DNA from: Pyxicephalus adspersus
Taxonomy: Eukaryota > Chordata > Amphibia > Anura > Pyxicephalidae
NCBI RefSeq assembly: GCF_032062135.1
Contig: NC_092858.1
Coordinates: forward strand, 166,186,664 to 166,250,663
Length of the DNA: 64,000 nt
Direction of reading: 5' to 3'
In this document: positions 20,340 through 33,500 of the stretch, piece by piece
Layout of the letters: each line of letters starts with the position of its first letter
How positions within the stretch are numbered: position 1 is the stretch's first letter
The notes under the pieces: model-generated
What the model saw: only the letters and a program-made list of their open reading frames with translations
Told to the model about the DNA's origin: nothing
Databases searched by the model: none
Position numbers and translations under genes: made by a program

Positions 20340-23300
20340 TCATGTCTTCAAGTCGGTCTTCACACTTAGATCTCTATACACAGATAGGAGGTGGTCACAC
20401 TTAGATGCTTATACACAGACAGAAGGTGATCACATTTCGATCTCTATACATAGACAGAGGTGATCGCGCTTAGATCTCTATACAAAGACAGAGGTAGTCA
20501 AATTTAGATCTCTGTACACAGACAGGAGTTGATCACAGTTAGAGCTCTATACAGAGACAGAGGTGATCACACATAGATCTCTATACACAGACAGAGGCAA
20601 TCATGCTTGGATCTCTATATACAGACAGGAGGTTATCACACTTAGATCCCTATACACAGAAAGGTGGTGATCACATTTTGATCTCTATACACAGATACAA
20701 GGTGATCAAATTTGGGTCTCTATACACAGACATATGTGATCACACTTGAAACTCTGTACACAGACCGAGGTGATCACACGTATATTTCTATACACAAACA
20801 GAGGTCGTCACGCTTAGATAACTATAGAAAGACAGAAGTAATCACGCTTAGATCTCTATATACAGACAGGAGATGATCACATTTTGATCTCTACTCACAG
20901 ACAGGTGGTGATCACATTTCGATCTTTATACACAGACAAGAGGTGATCACGCTTAGATCTCTATACACAGACAGAGGTGATCACATTTGGATCTCTGTAC
21001 ACAGACAGGAGGTGATTACATTTGGATCTCTACACAGACAGGTAATCACACATAGATCTCTATACACAGGCAGAGGTGATCACGCTTAGATCTTTTTATA
21101 CTCAGACAGAGGTGATCACGCTTTGATCTCTATACACAGACAGAAAGTGATTACACTTAGATCTGTATACACAGGCAGAGGTGATAACACTTAGATCTCT
21201 ATATGCTGACAGAGGTGATAATTATTATTAATATTAAATAGAGGTGATCACATGAAGATCTCTATAAACAGACAGAGGAGGTGATCTAACCTACATCTCT
21301 ATACACAGACAAAGGAGGTGATCAAACTTAGATCCCTATACACAGACAGAGGTGATCACGATTAGATCTCTTTACACAGATGTGAACACGCTTAGATCTC
21401 TTTACACAGACAGAGGTGATCACACTTAGATTTCTATACACAGATAGAGGTGATCACGCTTAGATCTCTATACACAAACAGAGGTGATTACACTTAGATC
21501 TTTATAGACAGACAGAGTTGATCACACTTAGATCCCTATACACAGAGGTGATCACACTTAGCTCTCTATACAGACACAGAGGTGATCATGCTTAGATCTG
21601 TATACACAGATAGAGGTGATCACACTTAGATCTCTATACACAAACAGAGGTGATTATGCTTAGATCTTTATAGACAGAGTTGATCACACTTAGATCTCGA
21701 TACAAAGACAGAAGTGATCACGCTTAGATCTCTATACGCAGACAGAAGTGATGACGCTTAGGTCTCTATACAAAGACAGAGGTGATCACGCTTAGATCTC
21801 TATAGACAGATAGAGGTAATCACGCTTAGATCACTATACACAGACATAGGTTATCACACTCAGTTCTCTATACACAGACGGAGAAGGTGATCACACGTAG
21901 ATCTCTATACACAGACAGAAAGTGATCACATTTCGATCTCTATACACAGACAGGATGTGATCACAATTCAATCTCTATACACAAACAGGAGGTGATCACA
22001 CATAGATCTCTATACGCAGACAGAGGTGATCACATTTGGATCTCTGTACACAGAGAGGAGGTGATCACACTATGAAATCTATACATAGACAGGGGTGATC
22101 ACACTTAGATCTCTATACATATACACAGACAAAGGTGTTCACGCTTAGATCTCTATCTCAGACAGAAGTGATCACGCTTAGGTCTCTATGCAAAGATAGA
22201 GGTGATCACGCTTAGATCTCTATGCAAAGATAGAGGTGATCATGCTTAGATCTGTATGCACAGATAGAGGTAATCACGCTTAGATCACTATACACAGACA
22301 TAGGTTATCACACTCAGTTCTCTATACACAAACGGAGGAGGTGATCACACGTAGATCTCAATACACAGACAGAAAGTGATCACATTTCGATCTCTATACA
22401 CAGACAGGATGTGATCACAATTCAATCTCTATACACAGACAGGAGGTGATCACACATAGATCTCTGTACACAGTCGGAGGTAATCTCACTGAGATCTCTA
22501 TACACAGACAGGCGGTGATCACATTTGGATCTCGGTACACAGAGAGGAGGTGATCACACTATGAAATCTATACACAGACAGAGGTGAACACACTTAGATC
22601 TCTATACATATACACAGACAAAGGTGTTCACGCTTAGATCTCACAGTGGTGATCACATTTGGATCTCTGTACACAGACAGAAGGTGATCACATTTAAAAT
22701 CTCAATACACAGAGGTAATCATGGTTAGATCTCCATACACAGACATAGGTTATAATACTCAATTCTATATACACAGACAGAGGTGATCACGCTTAGATCT
22801 CTGTACACAGACAGGTGATCACATTTGGATCACTGTAGACAGACAGAGGTGATCACACATAGATCTCTATACACAGACAGAGGTGATCACGCTTAGGTCT
22901 CTATACACAGACAGAGGTGATCACGCTTAGGTCTCTATACATAGACAGAGGTGATCATGCTTAGATCTCTATATACAGACAGGAGGTGATAACATTTCGA
23001 TCTCTATGCACAGACAGGAGGTGATCACATTTTGATCTTTATACACAGACAAGAGGTGATCACGGTTGAAACTCTATACAAAGACCAAGGTGATCACACT
23101 TAGATCTCTATACACAGACAGAAGGTGATCATACTTGGATCTCTATACACAGACAGAGGTGATCACGCTTATATCTCTATACACAGAAAGGTGGTGATCA
23201 CACTTGGATTTCAATACACAGACACGAGGTCATCATATTTGGGTCTTTACACAGACATAGGTGATCACACTTGAAACTCTATACACAGACCGAGGTGATC

Positions 23301-24345
23301 ACACTTAGATCTCTATACACAGACAGAAGGTGATCACACTTAAAATCTCTATAGACAGATAGAGGTAATCACGCTTAGATCTCTAAACATAGACAGGAGT
23401 TGATCAGACTTAGATCTCTATACTTAGACACAAGGTGATCACATTTGGATTTCTGTACACAGACAGAGGTGATCATGCTTAGATCCCTATACACAGACAG
23501 AAGTGATAACGCTTAGATCTCTATATAAAGATAGAGGTGATCATGCTTAGATCTCTATACAAATACAGAGTGATCACATTTTGATCTTTATACACAGACA
23601 AGAGGTGATCACGCTTGAAGCTCTATACACAGACAGAAGGTGATCATGCTTAGATCTCTATACATAGACAGAGGTGATCACACATAGATCTCTATACACA
23701 GACAGAGGTGATCATGCTTAGATCTCTATATACAGACAGAAGGTGATCACATTTCGATCTCTATGCACAGACACAAGGTGATCATGCTTAGATTTCTATA
23801 CACAGACAGAGGTGATCATGCTTAGATCTCTATACAAAGATAGAGGTGATCACGCTTAGATCTCTATACACAGATAGAGGTTATCACACTCAATTCTCTA
23901 TACACAGACAGAGGAGGAGATCATACTTAGATCGCTATACACAAACAGAAGGTGATCACAATTCGATCTTTATACACAGACAGGAGGTGATCACAATTCG
24001 ATCTCTATACACATACAGGAGGTGATCACATTTCCATATTCACACACATAGACAAGAGGTGATCACGCTTAGATTTCTATACACAGAGGTGATCACACTT
24101 AGATCTCTATACACAGATGGAGGTAATCATGCTTAGATCGCTATACACAGACATAGGTTATCACACTGCATTCTATATACACAGACAGAAGGTGATCACA
24201 CTTAAAATCCTGTACACAGATAGAGGTAATCACGCTTAGATCTCTATACACATACATAGGATATGACACTCCATTCTATATACACAGAGGAGGTGATCAC
24301 ACGTAGATTTGATCTCACGTGGATCTCTTCATACGAACAGGTGGT
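20340..24345. repeat. 4-kb minisatellite, about 34-36 bp unit, upstream of gene B
   Basis: More than 100 degenerate head-to-tail units built from TTAGATCTCTATACACAGAC and AGAGGTGATCACGC. Each usually holds two palindromes, AGATCT and GTGATCAC. Units vary in length by one to three bases (AGAGG against AGGAGG) and there are higher-order near-identical blocks, for example around 21860-22000 and 22280-22440. The array ends about 20 bases from the GC-rich promoter of gene B. Confidence 0.95.
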
Positions 24346-24364
24346 GATGACAATCACATGTACA

Positions 24365-24520
24365 GTACAGAGCTCCGCCCCTGTACAGCGCAGAGCAGAC
24401 CACGCCTCTTGCCCCTCCCAGCTCAGCTAGTCCGCGCATTATAAACTGGGCTCCGCAGTCCGTGTGCCAGTAAGCTGGCAGCGATCACTGATTGTATCCG
24501 ACCTCCGAGGTTCTTCTGAA
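24365..24520 (+). promoter_or_regulatory. Gene B core promoter and 5' UTR
   Basis: A GC-rich island interrupts AT-rich DNA. It holds a GC box (CTCCGCCCC, 24373-24381), further C-rich boxes (CACGCCTC, GCCCCTCCC at 24401-24419) and a TATA-like TATAAA at 24440-24445. That would place transcription start near 24470, about 50 bases before the ATG. The minisatellite ends about 20 bases upstream. The call rests on motifs and position only. Confidence 0.6.
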
Positions 24521-24559
24521 ATGTCTGCTCAAGGGATTGGTGGGATTCGCCTGAGCTCG
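24521..24559 (+). CDS. morc3: Gene B exon 1: N-terminus
   Basis: ATG starts [13 protein letters not shown] and stops at the strong donor CTCG|GTAAGT. It aligns residue for residue with the start of human MORC3 (GIRLSA), so this start codon is well supported. Phase 0. Confidence 0.93.
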
Positions 24560-27500
24560 GTAAGTGAAGAGGGGTTGTGTGGTCGGCTGTGTTTATATGT
24601 CAATGTTGTGTGTTAATTATTTACAAAATTGGGGACTGAGGCGGTCCAGGCACTGATAACACTAACTGTGGTGACACAAGACTGGCTATGCCCATGACTG
24701 TCCCGGGCAGAGGAGGGATGGGTGGTTGTGTTGGCAGAGCATGGCACAGCACAGAGACAGCAATGTATTGGGATGGCACTGACTGTATGGGGATGGCACT
24801 GACTGTATGGGGGTGGCACTGACTGTATGGGGATGGCACTGACTGCACTGAATGAATATGGCACTAACATCACTGTATAAGGATGGTAGTGACTGTATGG
24901 ATCACACTGTGCTTGCAATGGGTGGGGGTGGCTTGGAGACTGAGTACCTGTCATTCTGGGGAAATAATTGTCCCTGTGTCTGTATAGAGTAATGTTTCTC
25001 ACCCAGGGTTCCGGTCCAGAGGTTGGTAGGGGTTCCTTGGCAATTTGTGCTACTCAGATCAGTTTAAGTGACACCTAAAATCTTTTTGGCTGTAAAGGTG
25101 ACATTCTACCCACTGACCACCACACTAATGTGCTATAATATAATGAGTTATAAATATAGTAATTATATCAGGGGGTTCCCTAGGGCTTCAATGTTATTTG
25201 AAGGGTTCCTCCATAGTAAAAAGTTTGAGAAATGCTTGAATTGCTGCCTGGACTTTAGGGTCCCAATTAGGAAAATAAGAAAGTGATTTACTTATGTGTG
25301 CATAAAGAATCAAATGATATTTCCTAAAAAATTACAGCTTTTTCCTAAATATTCACTGTCTGAGGCTGTGACCACATTCTAGGGGACATGGTTGGCAGTC
25401 ACAAAGTTTGCCAGTTCTCCAGCTGGTGGACTACAGGCTGCAGCGTTCCCACAATGAAAGAAGAACAAAATCAGCTCATATATAAGGAAAACAATTCTAT
25501 TCTATAACTTTACATAATCTCTAAAGTGTAATTGAGCTCCCTCCCAGACAGGATGGCAGATCTGCTTTCTGTTTCGTTTCCAAGTCGTGCAGTTTGTGAT
25601 TATAGGAATGCAAAACTATTTCCTATATATTATTTGAGCCATCATGGCGGGACTGTGCTGGGGATTCTCATTGGATTGTGATTTGTCTCTGTTCTGATCA
25701 CATCTGGGGATCTCACTGCTCATAATTAGCCAGCAGATTACTCCGCTGATTGTCCCTGGTATCAGCGATTTGTCAGAGAAAAATTGTACAAAGAGCTTCT
25801 CTTCTTCTCCATATCACATAATGCATATTAGAATTTATGGGGATTTATTACCTTCATATGTCTTCATTGTTGCTACATTAGTTTTCCATGTTTCAAATTT
25901 TATCATAGGTCCTTTCAAATTTTTATTATTATTAAACAGTGTTTATATAGCACCAACATATTACGTAGTGCTGTACATTAAATAAGAGTTGCAAATGACA
26001 GACAGATACAGAAAGTAACACAGTAAGGACCCTGCCCAGAAGAGCTTACAATCTAAGAACTTACCTTATAATATTTTTTTGTTTTGTAAAAGTTACTGGT
26101 TTTGATATTTAGAAGAAATGGCTGTCACTCCGTGGGGCCTACCAGTAAATATTATTTTGTGGGGTTACTCCCAGCATCATCAGTTTTTTATTCTTGCTGA
26201 ATAAACACTAATCTGATCACATTAAAAAAAAAATCATAAAGCAGCCGCTTAAAGCGGAACTAAACTAAAAACAAAAAATAATTACACTTACCTTTAGTTA
26301 CGCTGGTCCCTTGATGGCACGGGTCCTTCCCTCGATCCGGTCCCACGTCGTTCTAGAATTCCTCTTTGTCCTGGTGCTGAGGATGAGCTGGGCACTGCCA
26401 TCTTCTGTCTTCTTCTTGTCTTCTTGGCCCCTCACCCAATCTGGCACCTGTGCAGTGTGGGATCGGGTGAGGTTCCAAGAAGACAAGAAAAAGACAGAAG
26501 AAAAGACAGAGGATATACCCGCTGTTAAGGGGAATAAAAAGAGAGCCGATCTCACTGTGCTTGCATGAGATTGGGATCACTTTCCCTTAAGAAAAAAATG
26601 CCCCTTGTGAGCATGTCTAAGATTAGGGCATGCGCAGAAGGAGCACCGAGATCCTCCCGGGATGCGTGACGTGGGTATCTTGTGAGGCTCTGTGCTCCCA
26701 TTCAGGAGATCAAGACTAAAAGTGGAAGTGCTGCACCTTATTGTATTATACAAAATGTTTCCCTTTACATATAAAGGTTGTCTACTCTTTTAAGTAAAGT
26801 ATAAATGTTGAGTTTAGGCAGGCTTTAAACCACATTGTGTGTTTCTTATGACATATCATATGTTCTAGGATTGCCCTCAAATAGAGGTATTTTGGAGAAT
26901 GATAGCTTGATATGTCACCAGTGGTTAATTTTGTACCTATATCCCTGACAGGGCAATATTGAGCATCTTGAATCTATAAGAGTGGCAGCAACCAGGGGAA
27001 GTGAAAATCTTTTGAAAGTTGTCACATTAGTGGCCAGGAAAGCAATTCTGAAAACATGGTTAGACCCAGATCCTCCCACTTTGGGACTTTTCTAAGATAA
27101 CAATGTGTGTCTTCAAGATGGCTTTAATTGAAGCCTGTTTAGAAAAAGAGTTGTGCGTAAGTACATGTTTGAAATATGGGGGTCATCTATTGCAGTATTC
27201 ACCCCAGAAATATTTGAAAGTTGGGTAGGGAAGAAGCTGTAGGCGGGTTGTGGTCCACCCACATACAGCCGGGTGGATATTGGAACATTACGGGTGGTGC
27301 ACCTAGCTAAAATGGGCTGGGGAGAACACTGTAATGATAGTTTACTCCTAGATATAAAGCAAAATATTGTGCATTCCTTTGAGCAAACCTCCTGGTATGT
27401 ACTTAGATTGCTTTCAATTTACTCTCCTTCCAATTTAGTGGAAGTGCGTGGAGATGGATACTTATGTAACATCTCATGTTGTTTCTTTACATATTCCCCT

Positions 27501-30500
27501 GTTACAATTGATGTTTACCATGATCTATATTTGTATATTTTTAAACTTTGCTATAATCTATTCCATGTGATATCTTTTAGTGTAATGCCTGTAATATTGA
27601 GTATTATTTAAAACGATAATGCAACTACTTTAAGTCAAACTCTCTAGACCAACAAATACATGGTTGATATATAAAGTAGAAATCCAGGCAATATATTTTT
27701 TTAGTTTAAAGTGGACCTATCATCAACTATTTTATTTTTTATACAAAACTGGTAGATAACTCTTTTATTTAGGTAAAAATATGATTGTTTTACCCCCAAA
27801 ATATTTTTTTTAAGATTTCTCCCATTTCCAGTCTCAGAGAGCTTTATTATATCAGTCCCAATATGTAATAACCTAAGTGCATTTGCAATGGGTTATGGAA
27901 CTTCATGGAAAAACCCTTTCTTCTTGCATTTTATACTATACAGTAAATCTAGTTTACAAATTGGAAGATTAAATAATGACATATGTTGATGGAATTTTGG
28001 AATGGCAGATATACGCAGACTGAGTTCCCTGACATTTGGGGACATTGAATCATCTGTGATGTAATAGGTCACCTTTACTACTCAGACACCTGGAGTAACC
28101 TGTCATATCACGTAACCCTGTAGGAGCTGATCATTCTCTTTGTGTTTTCTCCAGTCTTACATTTTGTTTCTCATGACTCATCCAGAAACCTGAATCCCGT
28201 GACACAGACATACCAGCCCTGACATGCCCTGAAAAGGAGAATGAGTAATAAACAGTAATAAATAGTATTACATAGCATAAATATAACATGAGTGTTCACT
28301 TTCCCCAAAACCCACTGAAGAAACCTCGAAAGTATCAGACAGGAGAGAGCAACGTCACTGAAACTGAACAATAATAAAAACAGTCACAGATATCAATGGA
28401 ATGCAATGAACAGGCAAATAGATTGATTATACATAACGGCTAAATCTCACTGACTGTTAGTACTACAGGTCCCATCATGTCTCATGTTGGGGACCCACGT
28501 TGTCAGTTGGAGAGCTCAAATTAATATATTTGTATTGCACACAATAGAAACCGTCTTGCAGAAAAAATTTCAAGAAAAATAAAAGTCTGACAGAAAAAAC
28601 AAATCCTAAACCTTCCTAGTCAAAGTCCTAAACTCAATCAGTCAGAATGGACGCAGGCTTCTCACCACACTGTAGGCAAATGGGAATCCTTTCCTCCAAT
28701 ACAAAGGAGCTCACTGTTCTTACAATGTAATAAAACAGATTTAAGATTAGAAATGTAAAGGGGCACATAAATCTTTAACTAAATTGTGAGATTAATATTT
28801 TAGAATTGACCTTCAGAATTATGTATAAGCATGGTGGTGGTTGTTTCTTACCTTTTTTTTCTTTATGTTTATGTAGTGTAAGTTTATAATTTTAATAAAT
28901 TATTTTTATTTTCAGTTGAACCCCAAATTTCTGCATACCAACTCCACAAGTCATACCTGGCCTTTCGGTGCTATAGCACAAATTATAGGTATGTCATTTT
29001 CCTACTTTTCCTACACATTTTAATTTTTTTTAATAGGATTCATGCAATTAGTCCCCGGGTAAAGGACATCTGACATACGNNNNNNNNNNNNNNNNNNNNN
29101 NNNNNNNNNNNNNNNNNNNNNNNNNNNNNNNNNNNNNNNNNNNNNNNNNNNNNNNNNNNNNNNNNNNNNNNNNNNNNNNNNNNNNNNNNNNNNNNNNNNN
29201 NNNNNNNNNNNNNNNNNNNNNNNNNNNNNNNNNNNNNNNNNNNNNNNNNNNNNNNNNNNNNNNNNNNNNNNNNNNNNNNNNNNNNNNNNNNNNNNNNNNN
29301 NNNNNNNNNNNNNNNNNNNNNNNNNNNNNNNNNNNNNNNNNNNNNNNNNNNNNNNNNNNNNNNNNNNNNNNNNNNNNNNNNNNNNNNNNNNNNNNNNNNN
29401 NNNNNNNNNNNNNNNNNNNNNNNNNNNNNNNNNNNNNNNNNNNNNNNNNNNNNNNNNNNNNNNNNNNNNNNNNNNNNNNNNNNNNNNNNNNNNNNNNNNN
29501 NNNNNNNNNNNNNNNNNNNNNNNNNNNNNNNNNNNNNNNNNNNNNNNNNNNNNNNNNNNNNNNNNNNNNNNNNNNNNNNNNNNNNNNNNNNNNNNNNNNN
29601 NNNNNNNNNNNNNNNNNNNNNNNNNNNNNNNNNNNNNNNNNNNNNNNNNNNNNNNNNNNNNNNNNNNNNNNNNNNNNNNNNNNNNNNNNNNNNNNNNNNN
29701 NNNNNNNNNNNNNNNNNNNNNNNNNNNNNNNNNNNNNNNNNNNNNNNNNNNNNNNNNNNNNNNNNNNNNNNNNNNNNNNNNNNNNNNNNNNNNNNNNNNN
29801 NNNNNNNNNNNNNNNNNNNNNNNNNNNNNNNNNNNNNNNNNNNNNNNNNNNNNNNNNNNNNNNNNNNNNNNNNNNNNNNNNNNNNNNNNNNNNNNNNNNN
29901 NNNNNNNNNNNNNNNNNNNNNNNNNNNNNNNNNNNNNNNNNNNNNNNNNNNNNNNNNNNNNNNNNNNNNNNNNNNNNNNNNNNNNNNNNNNNNNNNNNNN
30001 NNNNNNNNNNNNNNNNNNNNNNNNNNNNNNNNNNNNNNNNNNNNNNNACCATTATGTCTCGCAGAATTTCACAGACTACACCCACACTGAGGTTATGAAT
30101 GGATGGGGGTACAAATTGATACATTCACCAATATACTTTGGGTATACTGTTGGGTTTTTATTCCCACACCTCACTTCCTGCTACAGTCAGTCATACTTGT
30201 CCCCATAAGAAGCAAGAAATTCCACCAGAAAATAATATAAGTCCTGTACATCAAGCATTGCATAGAAAGCAGTGCCTGATGTTTAATGTACAGCGCTGCG
30301 TATTATGTTGGTGGTATGTATATCTGTTTATTAATAATAATAATAATAATAATATTAATAATAATAATAATAATAATATTAATAATACTATTCACTAATG
30401 CATTGCATTGCAATGTGTTTTTGTAATTTCTTTCTGCACTTAATTCTTCCCATTTCTGTGCGCTGTGCAATTCAATGTAGTAAATGTGGTTAATGTCATA

Positions 30501-33500
30501 ATAGACTTTTATATTATCTGTGCTTATAATAAAGCATTTCATGTATAGTGCGCTTTTCAAATGTGTACTGAAACAAGTGAATTAAATGTCAACCTGATGC
30601 ACAAATGTATCTACGTTAATTTAAAAAAAGTGCATTTGATTATGAATATTTTTTTTATGCACAGCTAATGTTCTCTCATACAGCTGACGTTCCCAGAAAT
30701 CAAGCAGTAAGAGATTTATGCACAACCACTGCTATGGCTGTAGGGTAAAACAGTATGTTTTATGATGATTTCTGTTTTGCAGGAATCCCTAGTAGAGAGA
30801 AAGACAGTTAAAAATCGGATTTGTAAACCTCCACTTCTCTTCTTTTAAATAATTGTATCAATGGTCTGAAATGGCTGTTTGTGCTATTATTTACCTATTT
30901 TCTTTTGTGACTTGTGTACTATTTGCCCCACACAGGCTTTCTCGTCTCTTTTCTTTCCATATGCTGATATCTGTTCTTTCTTAATCACATTTCAGTTTTG
31001 GGTTCAGTAACAAAATTGACAATAAAGGTGACCTGGCTGTTGGCCTACACGGAAATGGATTTAAGTCGAGCTCCATGCGTCTGGGAAAGGACGCCATCGT
31101 GTTCACAAAAAATGACTCTGGAATGCATGTGGGGATGTTATCTCAGACCTTTCTGGAGACGATAAATGCAGAGAGTGTCATTGTGCCAATTATCTCCTTT
31201 GACAAACAAAATATCCTTTTCTTATTTATTTCCATATATCTTTTTTTATCATATTGACTTCTGCAACCACATTCAGCAGCAGATCCATTCCAAAGATCTT
31301 GGAATCCTCTATTCATGGTTAAGTATGCTAGTCAAGTATGAAAACCACCACCTTCCTTTAGAGGTAATTTAACCATTTATTCATGACTTTAGAACAGATT
31401 TCACTATCTAGAAACAAGCCAGTTCCCACATGCCAGCTGAAAGCTAAAATACGGAAATAAATCAGGAGTAAAAAGATTAAGCCGGAGCTCTTATTGCTCC
31501 AGGTAGAAGAACACTGATGCAGCTGTGGGTTGGTAGATGTGGCCACAACACTGTTAGTGGAGGGAACATTGGAGGGTTTTTAAAAGACATCAAAAGAGAT
31601 GCTGGAGCATCAAAAGGAAGCTTATAAACTGGCACTGCCATGTGGAACAGGGTCATTTGGGAGCTATGGACAGGGACAGTGCTGTCTGTCCGTTACCTGT
31701 CCTGTGAGGCAATCTAAATAACAATCAGGTAGCTGTGATCTCCTTATATATTTTCATCTTCCTGGTCAGCTGACATCCATGAAATCATATTAACCAATCA
31801 CAGAAGAATATAAATTGGCTCCTTTATTGGAAAAAGCCATCGGACAGTGAGAGAGGGTTGTGGGAAGATAAGAAAGTCAACAGAGGATGGCAAGATATGC
31901 AGTGGCACACACAAGATGGCACTTTCCACTGATATATTAGTTGTGTTTGTTTTTAAAGATGCAAGTAGACACCCTGCCTGGCGAATCAAGATGGACGAAG
32001 ATTGCCTACCAGAATAGTAGAAAGAATAAGATGGCCGTGACTTGTGAGGGAATGGGAACAGGTAGGATTTAGTTCCACTTTAGTTTCCACTTTTCCAATT
32101 TTTTAATTGAAAATACACATCCTCTGTGAGTTTCCTTAACTCTTCATACAACAGTTGGTGAGAACATCTGACTGTGAAGCCAGTCTAAATGCGATTCTCG
32201 AACACTCCCTCGTTAAAACTGAAAATCAAATTTTTGCAGAGCTTGATGCCATTAAAGGCAAAAAAGGAACAAGAATATTTATCTGGAACCTAAAAAGGTA
32301 AGGCTTTGGTGTGCCAGTAAAGTAAAACAGCTGGAAAGAAGGCTGGTAAACCACACAGAATCAACATATGACACATAACATTAAATGTCAGACCCACTGC
32401 CCCTGAAGAAGCAGTCATTATTTTTGGAAAACCCGTGAAGCGTGTTGGGTTTCAATGAAATATCTATACAAGTTTTGACCCAATTCAAGGGTTTAAAGTT
32501 AAAAGAGTTATTTGTCATTTGACTGTCATTTGCCTGTTGTGTGTCTAACCAATGTCCTTATCCCTTTCCATTGCTATATGTATATCTTTTTTATTGGATA
32601 TGTGCTGTGAATAAATATCTGTTTTAAAAGTCAATTGATTTTTGTGTACAAAAATGTTACTGCTTACCACAGGCCAGTTTAAAGTCCATGTTTTATTGGG
32701 TCTATCCTCTTTTCTTTAAATTCTATTTTATTATACAGGATGTGGCTGTAATTAAATGATCTGATTTCTTTCAATTTTCAAATAAACATTAAAGATTTTC
32801 AGCCTGAAAAAGTCCGTACCCACCGAGGCCACTCCATTGTTGTTACTCAAATCAGAATCAAGGAAGCTCCAGATGTAATATGGGATGAAGGTATTTTTTT
32901 CCTTCAGATGGGTTTAGTTGTTTTTCCTGTTGTTTTTTTTACCTTTCCCATTTGTTTAATGTAAGTAGTTTTTAGACTTCTGCCATTACTGGAGGTGTAG
33001 TTTTCCTGAGGAAAACTTTTTCGAAAGGAAGGCCTTTAAACTGGACCTTTTTATAGCTTTCTATATTTTTTAAGTTACAGGACATTTGGCAATATACTTC
33101 TTCTCCTCCACTATGGCTGATTGGCCCTCCATACATGTTATACAACAAAGATTTTTTAACGGAAATTTGGACTATTCAGCTTCTTTCTTTACACTTTTTT
33201 GAAAAGTTAAGGAAATAATGGCACAGCAGGCCAGATACCCTACACTAGAACATATGTTTTTGCACAAATGAATTAAACAGAATGTGTAATATTAGATTGT
33301 GATCAATTTATTCATGCAATTATTGCTTTAATTTGGAGGGCCAACTATGAGCACATCATCCTCCCCTATTTCTTACCAGGTGCCATGACATTTAAGGAAT
33401 GAATTACATTGTCCCTTAAAATTGTGATAAAGCTATCTAATGTTTTTTTATTGGCATATCCATATGTGTAAGTAGTTTCCCAGCACTTTTTTTTATTACC

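Noticed and set aside
20340..24345. CRISPR-like or rDNA-like regular array
   Set aside because: Units are contiguous and degenerate, with no unique spacers and no RNA gene features; it is a eukaryotic minisatellite.
27273..27611. 112-residue frame in gene B intron 1
   Set aside because: It continues from a decayed L1 fragment and lacks recognisable domains.
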